30,094 nt of DNA from Oscillibacter sp. (GTDB taxonomy: Bacteria > Bacillota > Clostridia > Oscillospirales > Oscillospiraceae): the NCBI GenBank assembly GCA_020025415.1, contig JAHHSB010000001.1:1-30094 (forward strand). The letters run 5' to 3'. A model generated the notes under the pieces. The model was not told the DNA's origin and did no database searches. It worked only from the letters and a program-made list of their open reading frames with translations. Below are positions 13,758-21,584 of the stretch, piece after piece. Numbering within the stretch: position 1 is the stretch's first letter; every line of letters starts with the position of its first letter. Position numbers and translations under genes: made by a program.

Positions 13758-15929
13758 TCACTCTGCCGAAGGCACCTGCTTCATGGAAAGGGAGATGCGC
13801 TTTTTCTTCTCGTCCACTTCCAGCACCACCACTTTCACCACGTCACCCACGCTGACTACCTCGGAGGGGTGGCGAATAAAGCGGTCGGCCACCTGGGAGA
13901 CATGGACCAGGCCGTCCTGATGGACACCGATATCCACGAACACGCCGAAGTCGATGACGTTGCGCACCGTGCCCTGGAGCACCATGCCGGGCTTTAAGTC
14001 CTTCATCTCCAGCACGTCCGTGCGCAAAATGGGCTGGGGCAGCTCGTCCCGGGGGTCCCGGCCGGGCTTCATCAGCTCCCCGGCGATGTCCCGCAGGGTG
14101 GGCTCGCCCACGCCGCACGCCTCCGCCGCCCGGGCCCAGCCGTAATCCGCCGCGCGTTTGGGCAGCTCGCCCAGGCCGCCGGCGGCCACGTCCGAGAGGG
14201 TGTAGCCCGTCAGTGCCAGCAGTCTTTCCGCCGCGGCGTAGGACTCCGGGTGGACAGCAGTGTTGTCCAGCACGCTCTTGCTCTCCGGCACCCGGAGGAA
14301 ACCGGCACACTGCTCAAAGGCCTTGGGCCCCAGCTTGGGCACTTTCAAAATCTGCTTGCGGGAGGTGAAGGCCCCATTCTCTTCCCGGTACTTTACCAGA
14401 TTCTTGGCAGTGGATGCGCTAAGGCCCGCCACATAGCCCAGCAGGGAGGCTGAGGCGGTGTTGGCGTCCACACCCACGGCATTGACGCAGTCCTCCACCA
14501 CGCCGGTAAGGGCCTCGTCCAGCTGCTTGGGGGGGCAATCGTGCTGATACTGGCCCACGCCGATGGCCTTGGGGTCGATTTTCACCAGCTCCGCCAGCGG
14601 GTCCTGGAGACGCCGGGCGATGGACACGGCGGAGCGCAGGTTCACGTCGTACTGGGGGAATTCCTCCGCCGCCAGGGGGCTGGCGGAGTAGACACTGGCC
14701 CCCGCCTCGCTGACGATCATATAGCTCACATGGGCCCCGGCAGCGTTGACCTGCCGGATAAGCTCCACCGCCATCTGCTCGGTCTCCCGGCTGGCGGTAC
14801 CGTTGCCGATAGCAATATGCTCCACCCCATGCTTGCAGATGAGCCGGGCCAGGGCCGCAATGGCCCCCTGCTTCTGCCGCTCCCCGTGGGTGGGGTAGAC
14901 CACGGTGGTATCCAGCACCTTGCCGGTGCCATCCACCACCGCCACCTTGCAGCCCATGCGGTAGCCAGGATCCAGGCCCATGGTCACCTTTCCCTTGACG
15001 GGGGGCTGCATAAGCAGGGGCTTCAAATTCAGGGCAAACTGGCGGATGGCCCCTGCCTGAGCCTCCTCGGTCAATCCGGTGCGGATCTCCCGCTCCAAAG
15101 AGGGAAACAGCAGCCGGCTCCAGGCATCGTCCGCCGCGGACTGGACAAAGGCCATGGCCGCCGAGCCGGGCACCACCACCGCCCGGCGGACGGTCTGGAG
15201 GGCCAGCTCCCGGTCGATGCTCACCGCCGCTTTGAGCTTTTCCTCCCGCTCGCCCCGGTTGATGGCCAGCACCTGATAGCCCTGGAGCTTGCGCAGGGGC
15301 TGGGTAAAATCGTAATAGAGCCGGTAGACACTGTCCTCCTCCGTGGCGGCCTGGCTGTGCAGCTCTCCCTGGCGCCGCAGCAGGGCGCGCAGCTGCTTGC
15401 GCAGCTCCGCATCGTCGCTGATCCACTCGGCCACGATATCCGACGCCCCGGCCAGGGCCGCCTCCGCCGAGTCCACCCCCTTTTCCGCATCGATATACTT
15501 CTCCGCCTCCAAAAGGGGCACCGGGCAGTCCCGCTTCTGGGCAAACAGCAGCGCGGCCAGGGGCTCCAGGCCCTTCTCCCGGGCGATGGTGGCCCGGGTG
15601 CGGCGCTTTTGCTTATAGGGGCGGTAGAGATCCTCCACCTCCGAAAGGGTGGCAGCCGCCTCCAGGGCCGCGGAAAGCTCCTCTGTCAGCTTGCCCTGCT
15701 CCTCGATGGCAGACTTCACCGCCGCCCTCCGCTCATCCAAGCTCCGCAGATAGTGCAGCCGCTCTTCCAGGGTGCGCAGGGCGGTGTCGTCCATGGCGCC
15801 GTGGAGCTCCTTGCGGTAGCGGGCGATGAAGGGGATGGTGTTGCCCTCGTCCAGGAGACGCACCACGTTTTCCACATACTCCGGGCGCTGATCCAACTCC
15901 CGGGCGATCTGTTGCACGATAGCTTCCAT
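13758..15929 (-). CDS. tex: Tex-family RNA-binding transcription accessory protein
   Basis: A 723-residue cytosolic protein with the full Tex domain order: an all-helical N-terminal domain (about 1-190); a YqgF/RNase H-like domain (about 315-440; GLDPGYRMGCKVAVVDGTGK and AIGNGTASRETEQMAVE); a helix-hairpin-helix pair (about 490-555; LGYVAGLSASTAKNLVKYRE and LKVPKLGPKAFEQCAGFL); and a C-terminal S1 RNA-binding domain (about 645-715; GTVRNVIDFGVFVDIGVHQD). Tex binds single-stranded RNA and associates with transcription. Start ATG at 15929 after AAAGGA. It stands between two terminators, though the upstream one is weak, so read-through from the DUF1846 gene is possible. Confidence 0.95.
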   Translation of the reverse strand: MEAIVQQIARELDQRPEYVENVVRLLDEGNTIPFIARYRKELHGAMDDTALRTLEERLHYLRSLDERRAAVKSAIEEQGKLTEELSAALEAAATLSEVEDLYRPYKQKRRTRATIAREKGLEPLAALLFAQKRDCPVPLLEAEKYIDAEKGVDSAEAALAGASDIVAEWISDDAELRKQLRALLRRQGELHSQAATEEDSVYRLYYDFTQPLRKLQGYQVLAINRGEREEKLKAAVSIDRELALQTVRRAVVVPGSAAMAFVQSAADDAWSRLLFPSLEREIRTGLTEEAQAGAIRQFALNLKPLLMQPPVKGKVTMGLDPGYRMGCKVAVVDGTGKVLDTTVVYPTHGERQKQGAIAALARLICKHGVEHIAIGNGTASRETEQMAVELIRQVNAAGAHVSYMIVSEAGASVYSASPLAAEEFPQYDVNLRSAVSIARRLQDPLAELVKIDPKAIGVGQYQHDCPPKQLDEALTGVVEDCVNAVGVDANTASASLLGYVAGLSASTAKNLVKYREENGAFTSRKQILKVPKLGPKAFEQCAGFLRVPESKSVLDNTAVHPESYAAAERLLALTGYTLSDVAAGGLGELPKRAADYGWARAAEACGVGEPTLRDIAGELMKPGRDPRDELPQPILRTDVLEMKDLKPGMVLQGTVRNVIDFGVFVDIGVHQDGLVHVSQVADRFIRHPSEVVSVGDVVKVVVLEVDEKKKRISLSMKQVPSAE

Positions 15930-15978
15930 ATCCGTTCCTTTCCCCCCTCTCCACCGTGTTCGGGGAGAAGAGAAGGAG

Positions 15979-15999
15979 AAAGGGGGCCAAGCCCCCTTT
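15979..15999 (-). terminator. Hairpin terminator downstream of the DUF1846 gene
   Basis: A 9-bp stem (15979-15987 with 15991-15999) with a three-base loop, followed on the minus strand by a CT-rich rather than pure T tract. It lies between the DUF1846 stop codon and the tex ribosome binding site. Termination may be partial. Confidence 0.6.
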
Positions 16000-16013
16000 C
16001 CCTGTGATATCTT

Positions 16014-17498
16014 TTATTTATGATACAGCTTCTTGGTCTCATACCGGGGCTCGCAGCTGACATTCACGCCCAGCTGCTGATAGAGCTTCATGTCCGCCGC
16101 GCTCAGCAGCACGGAGAAATGGGCGTCGCAGCCCCGCAGCTCCGGCAGCTGCCGCTGGGCCAGCTCCGCCAGGGGGTTGGTCAGGGCAGAGATGGTCAGG
16201 GCCATAAGCACCTCGTCGGCGTGGAGCCGGGGATTCCGATGACCCAGATACTCCGTCTTGAGCCGGCACACCGGCTCGAGCACCTGGCCGGTGATGAGCT
16301 CATAGCGGTCGCCGATGCCGCCCAGGGCCTTCAGGGCGTTGAGCAGCAGGGCCGAGGCCGCCCCCAGGGTGCTGGAGGTCTTGCCGGTCACCACCCGGCC
16401 GTCGGGCAGCACCATGGCACCGGCGGGGCCGCCGGTAGCCTCGGCCTTGTCCAGGGCGGCCGCCACCGCCGGGCATATCTCCGGGCCCACGTCCGCCTGC
16501 TTCATCACCAGCTCCAGCTTGCGCACCACCTCTTCGCCGCATTTGCCCTGAGCCTGCTCCGCGCAGGCGGTGTAGTAGCGGCGCAGGATCTCCATGCGGG
16601 AGGCGGCACGGCAGACCTCGTCATCCACGATGCAGTTGCCTGCCATATTGACGCCCATGTCCGTGGGCGACTTATAGGGGGAATTCCCCTGGATCTTCTC
16701 GAAGATGGCGCTGAGCACCGGGAAGATCTCCACATCCCGGTTATAGTTCACCGCCGTGGTGCCGTAAGCCTCCAGGTGAAAGGGGTCGATCATGTTCACG
16801 TCGTTGAGATCCGCCGTGGCCGCCTCATAAGCCAGATTCACCGGGTGTTTGAGGGGCAGGTTCCACACGGGGAAGGTCTCAAACTTGGCATAGCCCGCCT
16901 GAATTCCCCGCTTGTACTCGTGATAGAGCTGGGAAAGGGAGGTTGCCATTTTGCCGCTGCCAGGACCCGGAGCGGTGACCACCACCAGGGAGCGGCTGGT
17001 CTCGATATAGTCGTTTTTACCCAGGCCCTCGTCGCTGACGATATGCTGGATATCCGAGGGGTATCCGGCAATGGGATAGTGGCGGTAGCAGCGAATCCCC
17101 AGGGACTCCAGCCGCTGCAAAAAGGCGTCCACTGCGGGCTGGGCGGCATAGCGGGTCAGCACCACGCTGCCCACATACAGCCCCAGGCCCCGGAAAATGT
17201 CGATCAGGCGCAGCACGTCTTCATCATAGGTGATGCCCAGGTCGCCCCGCACCTTGTTCTTCTCAATATCCGCGGCGCACACCGCCACCACGATCTCCAC
17301 ATCCTCTTTCAGCTTGAGCAGCATCCGCATCTTGCTGTCCGGCTCAAAGCCCGGCAGCACCCGGGAGGCATGGTAATCATCAAAGATCTTGCCCCCGAAT
17401 TCCAGGTACAGTTTGCCCCCGAACTGGTCGATCCGCCGGCGGATCTGCTCGGACTGAGTTTCCAGATATTTCTGATTGTCAAAGCCAATGGCACGCAT
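16014..17498 (-). CDS. DUF1846 domain-containing protein
   Basis: A 494-residue cytosolic protein matching the DUF1846 family, which is full length at about 500 residues. Recognisable stretches are GFDNQKYLETQSEQIRRRID near the start, VVVTAPGPGSGKMATSLSQL (P-loop-like, near residue 185) and LKHPVNLAYEAATADLNDVN. Structures of the family exist but the reaction is not established; a nucleotide-dependent role is suggested by the glycine-rich loop. I chose the ATG at 17498, after GGGAGAGG; an ATG nine codons upstream is possible. It is divergent from purA, which is a common setting for housekeeping genes and does not prove a purine role. Confidence 0.85.
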   Translation of the reverse strand: MRAIGFDNQKYLETQSEQIRRRIDQFGGKLYLEFGGKIFDDYHASRVLPGFEPDSKMRMLLKLKEDVEIVVAVCAADIEKNKVRGDLGITYDEDVLRLIDIFRGLGLYVGSVVLTRYAAQPAVDAFLQRLESLGIRCYRHYPIAGYPSDIQHIVSDEGLGKNDYIETSRSLVVVTAPGPGSGKMATSLSQLYHEYKRGIQAGYAKFETFPVWNLPLKHPVNLAYEAATADLNDVNMIDPFHLEAYGTTAVNYNRDVEIFPVLSAIFEKIQGNSPYKSPTDMGVNMAGNCIVDDEVCRAASRMEILRRYYTACAEQAQGKCGEEVVRKLELVMKQADVGPEICPAVAAALDKAEATGGPAGAMVLPDGRVVTGKTSSTLGAASALLLNALKALGGIGDRYELITGQVLEPVCRLKTEYLGHRNPRLHADEVLMALTISALTNPLAELAQRQLPELRGCDAHFSVLLSAADMKLYQQLGVNVSCEPRYETKKLYHK

Positions 17499-17537
17499 AC
17501 GGTTCTTCCCCTCTCCCTTTTTCATCAAAACGGATGT

Positions 17538-17566
17538 ATTCTATCATATCCCGTCGGATTTGGAAA
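17538..17566 (-). promoter_or_regulatory. Predicted promoter of the DUF1846 gene
   Basis: On the minus strand TTTCCA (17561-17566), a 17-base spacer and TAGAAT (17538-17543); matches are 4 of 6 and 5 of 6. It starts the divergent transcript opposite purA. Confidence 0.5.
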
Positions 17567-17714
17567 GCCCATTTGCGCCCTTCGTGCGTTCCTTTTCCCG
17601 CCCATCCAGGCGGGGTGCTGCTTTCTTCCCTCCTCCCGGTGCAGGCTGCCGGGCCTCCTGTTTTCGTTCTTAAAAGCATTAGTCAAAATTATGATAAGTA
17701 TTACAACTTCACTC

Positions 17715-17743
17715 TTTACTTATAGTATTGAATTGGATATACT
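17715..17743 (+). promoter_or_regulatory. Predicted purA promoter
   Basis: TTTACT (17715-17720), a 17-base spacer and TATACT (17738-17743). It sits in an A/T-rich island that contrasts with the coding DNA on both sides. The leader to purA is about 67 bases. Confidence 0.55.
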
Positions 17744-17816
17744 GGGAATGGCGGCCAAAAGGTCGACCTTGCAGAAAAGAATACCAAAAGATTCGAAAAA
17801 CCGGGAGGTCTGTTTT

Positions 17817-19091
17817 ATGTCCAACTGCGCCATCGTGGGAATCAACTGGGGCGATGAGGGAAAGGGCCGTATGGTCGACCTGATTACCAAGGATTACGAT
17901 ATGGTGGTTCGTTATCAGGGCGGCGGCAACGCCGGCCACACGGTTGTCAACGAATACGGCAAATTTGCCCTGCACCTGCTGCCTTCCGGCATTTTTCGTC
18001 CCGGCGTGATTAATATTCTGGGCAACGGCGTGGCCGTGGACTGCGAGAGTCTGTGGACGGAGATCGAGGCCGTCCGCTCCCAGGGCGTCTCCATCACGCC
18101 CGAGAATCTGAAGATCAGCGACCGGGCCTCGCTGCTGCTGCCCTGGCACCGGGATCTGGACAGCCTGGAGGAGGCCCGCCTGGCGGACAAGAAGTACGGC
18201 TCTACCAAGCAGGGCATCGCCCCGTTCTACAGCGATAAATTTCAGAAGAAGACCGTCATGGCCGGCGAGCTGCTCTATCCCGAGCAGCTGCTGGAGCGGC
18301 TGAGCAGCCTGCGGGAGTGGAAGAACCTGACCCTGCAGAAGGTCTACGGGGCCGAGGGCTACACCATGAAGCAGCTGATGAGCTGGATCCAGGACTTCGG
18401 CAAGAAGATCCAGCCCTTCGTTTGCGACACCGGCGCCGTGCTGCGCAAGGCCCAGAGCGAGGGCAAGGCCATCCTGTTCGAGGCCCAGCTGGGCGCCCTG
18501 CGGGATCTGGACTACGGCATTTACCCCTACACCACCTCCTCCAACTCCATCGCCGCCTATGCCCCCGTGGGCTCCGGCCTGCCCACTGCGCGGATCGACG
18601 AGGTCATCGGCGTGGTGAAGGCCTATTCCTCCTGCGTGGGCGAGGGCCCCTTCACCTGCGAGTTGTTCGGCGAAGAGGCGGAAAAGCTCCGGGATGCGGG
18701 CAGCGAGTACGGCGCCAAGACCGGCCGCCCCCGCCGGGTAGGCCCCATCGATCTGGTAGCCACCCGTTACGGTGTGCAGGTCCAGGGCGCCACCAACATT
18801 GCCCTGACCAAGCTGGACGTGCTCAGCTATCTGGATGAGATCCCCATCTGCGCCCACTATGAAATCCACGGCCAGCAGACCGACGAGTTCCCCTTCCCCA
18901 CCCTGCTGGGGGAGGCCAAGCCCGTCATGGAAACCATGCCCGGCTGGAAGTGCGACATCTCCGGCATCCACAGCTGGGAAGCGCTGCCTGAGGCTGCCCG
19001 GAAGTATGTGGAGTATGTGGAGCAGGCCATCGGCTGCCACATCGGCTACGTGTCCGTGGGCCCCGAGCGGGACGCCATTATCATCCGGTGA
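17817..19091 (+). CDS. purA: Adenylosuccinate synthetase
   Basis: A 424-residue cytosolic enzyme that joins IMP and aspartate with GTP to give adenylosuccinate, the first step from IMP to AMP. The ATG at 17817 follows GGGAGG and gives the family start. The P-loop is GINWGDEGKGR (Asp13, Lys16), with QGGGNAGHT holding the active-site His, then YPYTTSSN, a C-terminal GAKTGRPRRVG and LTKLDVLSYL. Two loops differ from the Escherichia coli enzyme: GSTKQGIAPFY stands for GTTGRGIGPAY, and FEAQLGALRDLD for FEGAQGTLLDID. I believe other Clostridia share these forms, so it is probably a lineage type and still active. purB follows 160 bp later. Confidence 0.93.
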   Translation: MSNCAIVGINWGDEGKGRMVDLITKDYDMVVRYQGGGNAGHTVVNEYGKFALHLLPSGIFRPGVINILGNGVAVDCESLWTEIEAVRSQGVSITPENLKISDRASLLLPWHRDLDSLEEARLADKKYGSTKQGIAPFYSDKFQKKTVMAGELLYPEQLLERLSSLREWKNLTLQKVYGAEGYTMKQLMSWIQDFGKKIQPFVCDTGAVLRKAQSEGKAILFEAQLGALRDLDYGIYPYTTSSNSIAAYAPVGSGLPTARIDEVIGVVKAYSSCVGEGPFTCELFGEEAEKLRDAGSEYGAKTGRPRRVGPIDLVATRYGVQVQGATNIALTKLDVLSYLDEIPICAHYEIHGQQTDEFPFPTLLGEAKPVMETMPGWKCDISGIHSWEALPEAARKYVEYVEQAIGCHIGYVSVGPERDAIIIR

Positions 19092-19163
19092 TTATTTGAG
19101 GGGGAGCAGGCCTGCAAAGGGCGGGCCCGGCACCCCGGCGAAGCCATAACCGCACGTTTATCC

Positions 19164-19180
19164 TTTCGCCTCCGGCGAAA
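19164..19180 (+). repeat. Small 7-bp hairpin in the purA-purB gap
   Basis: TTTCGCC (19164-19170) and GGCGAAA (19174-19180) with a TCC loop. It precedes the terminator-like hairpin in the same gap and may fold with it in the leader of purB. Confidence 0.45.
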
Positions 19181-19195
19181 TACACAGCATCCTCT

Positions 19196-19228
19196 GGAGG
19201 CACCCATTTGGGTGCCTCCTAACTTTTT
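19196..19228 (+). terminator. Terminator-like hairpin between purA and purB
   Basis: A perfect 10-bp stem (19196-19205 with 19210-19219), ATTT loop, then TAACTTTTT. It ends only 23 bases before the purB start codon, leaving no room for a promoter after it. It either ends purA or acts as an attenuator for purB. Confidence 0.75.
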
Positions 19229-19251
19229 AACAAAAGAAAGGTGGCCCCTTT

Positions 19252-20673
19252 ATGTCCAAAGACCGTTACGAATCCCCCCTGGCCTCCCGCTATGCCTCTG
19301 AGTATATGCTGGGGCTGTTCTCTCCCCGGACCCGAATCCGCACCTGGCGGAGGCTGTGGGTGGCTCTGGCCCGGGCGGAGCATCAGCTGGGCCTGCCCAT
19401 CACCGCTGAGCAGGTGGCCGAGCTGGAAGCCCACCTGGATGACATCGACTTTGACCTGGCCGCCCAGCGGGAGAAGGAAGTCCGTCACGATGTTATGGCC
19501 CACGTCTACACCTACGGCAAAGCCGCCCCCTCCGCCGCGGGCATCATCCACCTGGGCGCCACCAGCTGCTATGTCACCGACAACGCCGACCTGCTGCTCT
19601 ACCGGGACGGTCTGCGCTACCTGCGGGGCGAGCTGCTGGCGGTGATGGCCAATCTGGCCCGCTTCGCCGACCGCTACAAGGCCACCCCCACCCTGGGCTA
19701 CACCCACTATCAGCCCGCCCAGCTGGTCACCGTGGGCAAGCGGGCCTGCCTGTGGCTCCAGGACCTGCTCTCGGATCTGGAGGAGCTGGACTTCGTGCTG
19801 GGCAGCCTGCGCTTTCTGGGCTGCCGGGGCACCACCGGCACCGAGGCCAGCTTCCTGGACCTCTTTGACGGGGACGGGGCCAAGGTGGACGAGATGAACC
19901 GGCTCATCGCCGCCGAGTTTGGCTTTGACCAGTGCTTCTCCGTCTGCGGCCAGACCTATCCTCGGAAGCTGGACAGCCGGATTTTGAACTGCCTGTCCTC
20001 CATCGCCCAAAGCTGCTACCGCTTTGCCAACGACCTGCGGCTGCTCCAGCATGACCGGCAGCTGGAGGAGCCCTTTGAGAAAAATCAAATTGGCTCTTCC
20101 GCCATGGCCTATAAGCGCAACCCCATGCGCTGCGAGCGGATCTGCTCGCTGAGCCGCTATCTGATGGCCGACGCCCAGAACGCCGCCATGACCGCCTCCG
20201 TCCAGTGGCTGGAGCGGACGCTGGACGACTCCGCCAACCGCCGCATCTCCCTGCCGGAGGGCTTTCTCTGCGCCGACGCCATTTTGCGCCTGATGCAGAA
20301 CGTCACCGACGGGATCCACGTCAACGAAAAGGTCATTGACCGGGCTGTGCGGGAGTACCTGCCCTTTATCGCCACGGAGAACCTGATGATGGAGGGCGTC
20401 AAGCGGGGCGGCGACCGGCAGGAGCTCCACGAGATCATCCGCAGCTGCTCCATGGCTGCCACCGCCCGGATGAAGGAGGGCGAGTCCTGCGACCTGCTCC
20501 GCCGCCTGGCGGCCGAGCCCGCCTTCGGCATGACCGAGGCAGAGATGGAGGCCGTGCTGGACCCCAGCGCCTACATTGGCCGCTGCCCCGAGCAGGTAGA
20601 TGCCTTCCTGGCTCGGATCCAGCCCCTGCTGGACAGCGCCCAGGCCGCAGAAAAGCCGGAGATCAACCTTTAA
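19252..20673 (+). CDS. purB: Adenylosuccinate lyase
   Basis: A 473-residue homotetrameric fumarase/aspartase-superfamily enzyme. It cleaves adenylosuccinate to AMP and fumarate, and SAICAR to AICAR, in purine synthesis. Visible signatures are the HDVMAHVYTYG and IHLGATSCYVTDNADL segments, the catalytic histidine in GYTHYQPAQ, and the superfamily signature GSSAMAYKRNP with the catalytic-loop serine. The C-terminal domain contains RGGDRQELHEIIR. Length is close to that of eukaryote-type and clostridial PurB. The ATG at 19252 follows AAAGG. It follows purA, so consecutive steps are encoded together, although a terminator-like hairpin lies between them. Confidence 0.95.
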   Translation: MSKDRYESPLASRYASEYMLGLFSPRTRIRTWRRLWVALARAEHQLGLPITAEQVAELEAHLDDIDFDLAAQREKEVRHDVMAHVYTYGKAAPSAAGIIHLGATSCYVTDNADLLLYRDGLRYLRGELLAVMANLARFADRYKATPTLGYTHYQPAQLVTVGKRACLWLQDLLSDLEELDFVLGSLRFLGCRGTTGTEASFLDLFDGDGAKVDEMNRLIAAEFGFDQCFSVCGQTYPRKLDSRILNCLSSIAQSCYRFANDLRLLQHDRQLEEPFEKNQIGSSAMAYKRNPMRCERICSLSRYLMADAQNAAMTASVQWLERTLDDSANRRISLPEGFLCADAILRLMQNVTDGIHVNEKVIDRAVREYLPFIATENLMMEGVKRGGDRQELHEIIRSCSMAATARMKEGESCDLLRRLAAEPAFGMTEAEMEAVLDPSAYIGRCPEQVDAFLARIQPLLDSAQAAEKPEINL

Positions 20674-20682
20674 TTCCCGCCG

Positions 20683-20729
20683 CAGCCGGCGGGGGCGGCC
20701 GAGCGCCGCTCTCCGCCGGCTGTTTTTTT
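20683..20729 (+). terminator. Intrinsic terminator of purB
   Basis: A perfect 10-bp outer stem (20683-20692 with 20713-20722) enclosing a second GC-rich hairpin, followed by seven T residues (20723-20729). Confidence 0.92.
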
Positions 20730-20813
20730 CATCTGATGGGAAACTGTGCTTTTTTACCAAGTTTTCCGAGAATACTCCAGGAAACCACCGGCTCCAATTT
20801 GTGCACTTTGACA

Positions 20814-20842
20814 TTGACAGCCACCGGCCCAGATGATAAACT
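20814..20842 (+). promoter_or_regulatory. Consensus promoter of the T-box transcript
   Basis: A perfect TTGACA (20814-20819), a 17-base spacer and TAAACT (20837-20842) preceded by TGA, an extended -10. The start is expected near 20849, about 40 bases before the T-box stem I. The -10 overlaps one arm of a 9-bp dyad (20832-20840 with 20866-20874). Confidence 0.7.
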
Positions 20843-20874
20843 GCAAACATCCATTCCGCAAACAATTTATCATC
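20832..20874. repeat. 9-bp inverted repeat overlapping the T-box promoter -10
   Basis: GATGATAAA (20832-20840) and TTTATCATC (20866-20874) are perfect inverted copies 25 bases apart. The left arm covers most of the -10 element, so the dyad may bind a regulator; it is too AT-rich to be a strong RNA hairpin. Confidence 0.5.
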
Positions 20875-20887
20875 CACAAAGGCGTTG

Positions 20888-21140
20888 ATGGAGGAAAGTA
20901 CCGCAGATGTTCCGCCCCAGTGAACGGGGGAGCGTGGAACCCCCGCAGCAAAGACTCTGCGCGAAGAACCCTCCAAAGCTGCAATCTGAACGCGAGGCCA
21001 TCGTCAGTAGGTAAGCCGAGTTGCGATCGTTACATCGCACGGGTTTGTTAGAACCTTGAACGGTGAGTGCTTTAAGCATGGCACCGCGGATCGCAGCTAT
21101 TCGTCCTATGAGTTTTAGGAGAATCAGCTGCATTTTTATT
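20888..21140 (+). promoter_or_regulatory. T-box riboswitch leader, probable asparagine specifier
   Basis: A tRNA-sensing leader. The stem I base is GGAGG (20890-20894) with CCTCC (20969-20973), and its specifier loop has AGTA on the 5' side (20897-20900) and GAA on the 3' side (20963-20965). One base later comes AAC (20967-20969), an Asn codon; this reading overlaps the stem base by one base, so the register is tentative. A stem III with the typical CGTTAC loop lies near 21024-21038. The T-box core TGGCACCGCGG is at 21079-21089. Its TGGC would pair with a tRNA ending GCCA, as expected for tRNA-Asn. The usual AGGG before the core is replaced by AAGCA. A terminator follows at 21093-21140. The gene downstream is an asnB relic, which agrees with an asparagine signal. 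Confidence 0.8.
21093..21140 (+). terminator. T-box terminator
   Basis: A long stem with two bulges (21093-21108 with 21116-21131), seven-base loop, then ATTTTTATT. The 5' arm starts within the antiterminator region, as expected for a T-box switch. Confidence 0.8.
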
Positions 21141-21175
21141 GTTGTCCGGCCCCGGATCCGGAGGTGCTTTTATTT

Positions 21176-21498
21176 ATGCATGCAATCATAGGTTGTGTGT
21201 ACAATCAAAGGATTTTCCAGCAAAAGCGTGCCTAAAGAGGGGATCCGAGAATCCTTCTGCCGGGCAGGAGCTGCATCGTGGAAATTCGGTCCGGCTGCCT
21301 CTGCTTTCACCGTCTGGCCCTCATGGCCTGACGGTGACGGGCATGCAGCCTTTTGAGCTGGGCGGGGACGATGTGCTCTGCAACGGCGAGAGCTACAGCT
21401 TTCCCCCAGGCTGCTATTATGCCTACGCTCGGTTCGTCCGCTATGCGGACGATCCTTCCGCCCGGCTGCTGTCCAACTACGGCGCCAGCGGCGTGTAA
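21176..21498 (+). pseudogene. asnB: Decayed asparagine synthetase B (asnB) relic
   Basis: GGAGG (21160-21164) and an ATG at 21176 begin a frame reading MHAIIGCVYNQ, like the AsnB start MC-x-I-x-G-x-V, but with His in place of the nucleophilic Cys2. A TAA interrupts it at 21233-21235. In the same frame the text continues with an RG-D-P segment (like AsnB RGPD) and GCLCFHRLALM (like GFHRLAIMG). A one-base deletion near 21334 then shifts the frame, after which LTVTGMQPFELGGDDVLCNG (like GMQPFEL...VVCNGEIY) runs on to the TAA at 21496-21498. AsnB is normally over 500 residues, so most of the glutaminase domain and the synthetase domain are missing. Codon bias still looks coding. It lies directly behind an Asn-type T-box. 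Confidence 0.82.
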
Positions 21499-21515
21499 AT
21501 TCTGTCGTTCCCCTC

Positions 21516-21545
21516 TTGCAAAACCCTGTCCGGATTCAGTATTAT
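21516..21545 (+). promoter_or_regulatory. Predicted promoter of the glutamine synthetase gene
   Basis: TTGCAA (21516-21521), an 18-base spacer and TATTAT (21540-21545), starting about 40 bases before the gene. It lies after the asnB relic and would make glutamine synthetase independent of the T-box. Confidence 0.5.
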
Positions 21546-21584
21546 CATAGAAGTCAATGAGATCAATCATAGGAGGAATGAACC

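Noticed and set aside
9623..16007. Long plus-strand open frames opposite the ior operon and tex.
   Set aside because: They are antisense shadows caused by the high GC at third codon positions; their products are low-complexity, rich in Gly, Pro, His and Gln, and match no family, while the minus-strand proteins match known families along their length.
16020..17816. A 599-residue upstream extension of PurA in the same frame.
   Set aside because: It runs antisense to the DUF1846 gene. PurA has a proper ribosome binding site and family start at 17817.
19092..19251. Purine riboswitch between purA and purB.
   Set aside because: None of the conserved purine-aptamer core elements is present; only simple hairpins are seen.
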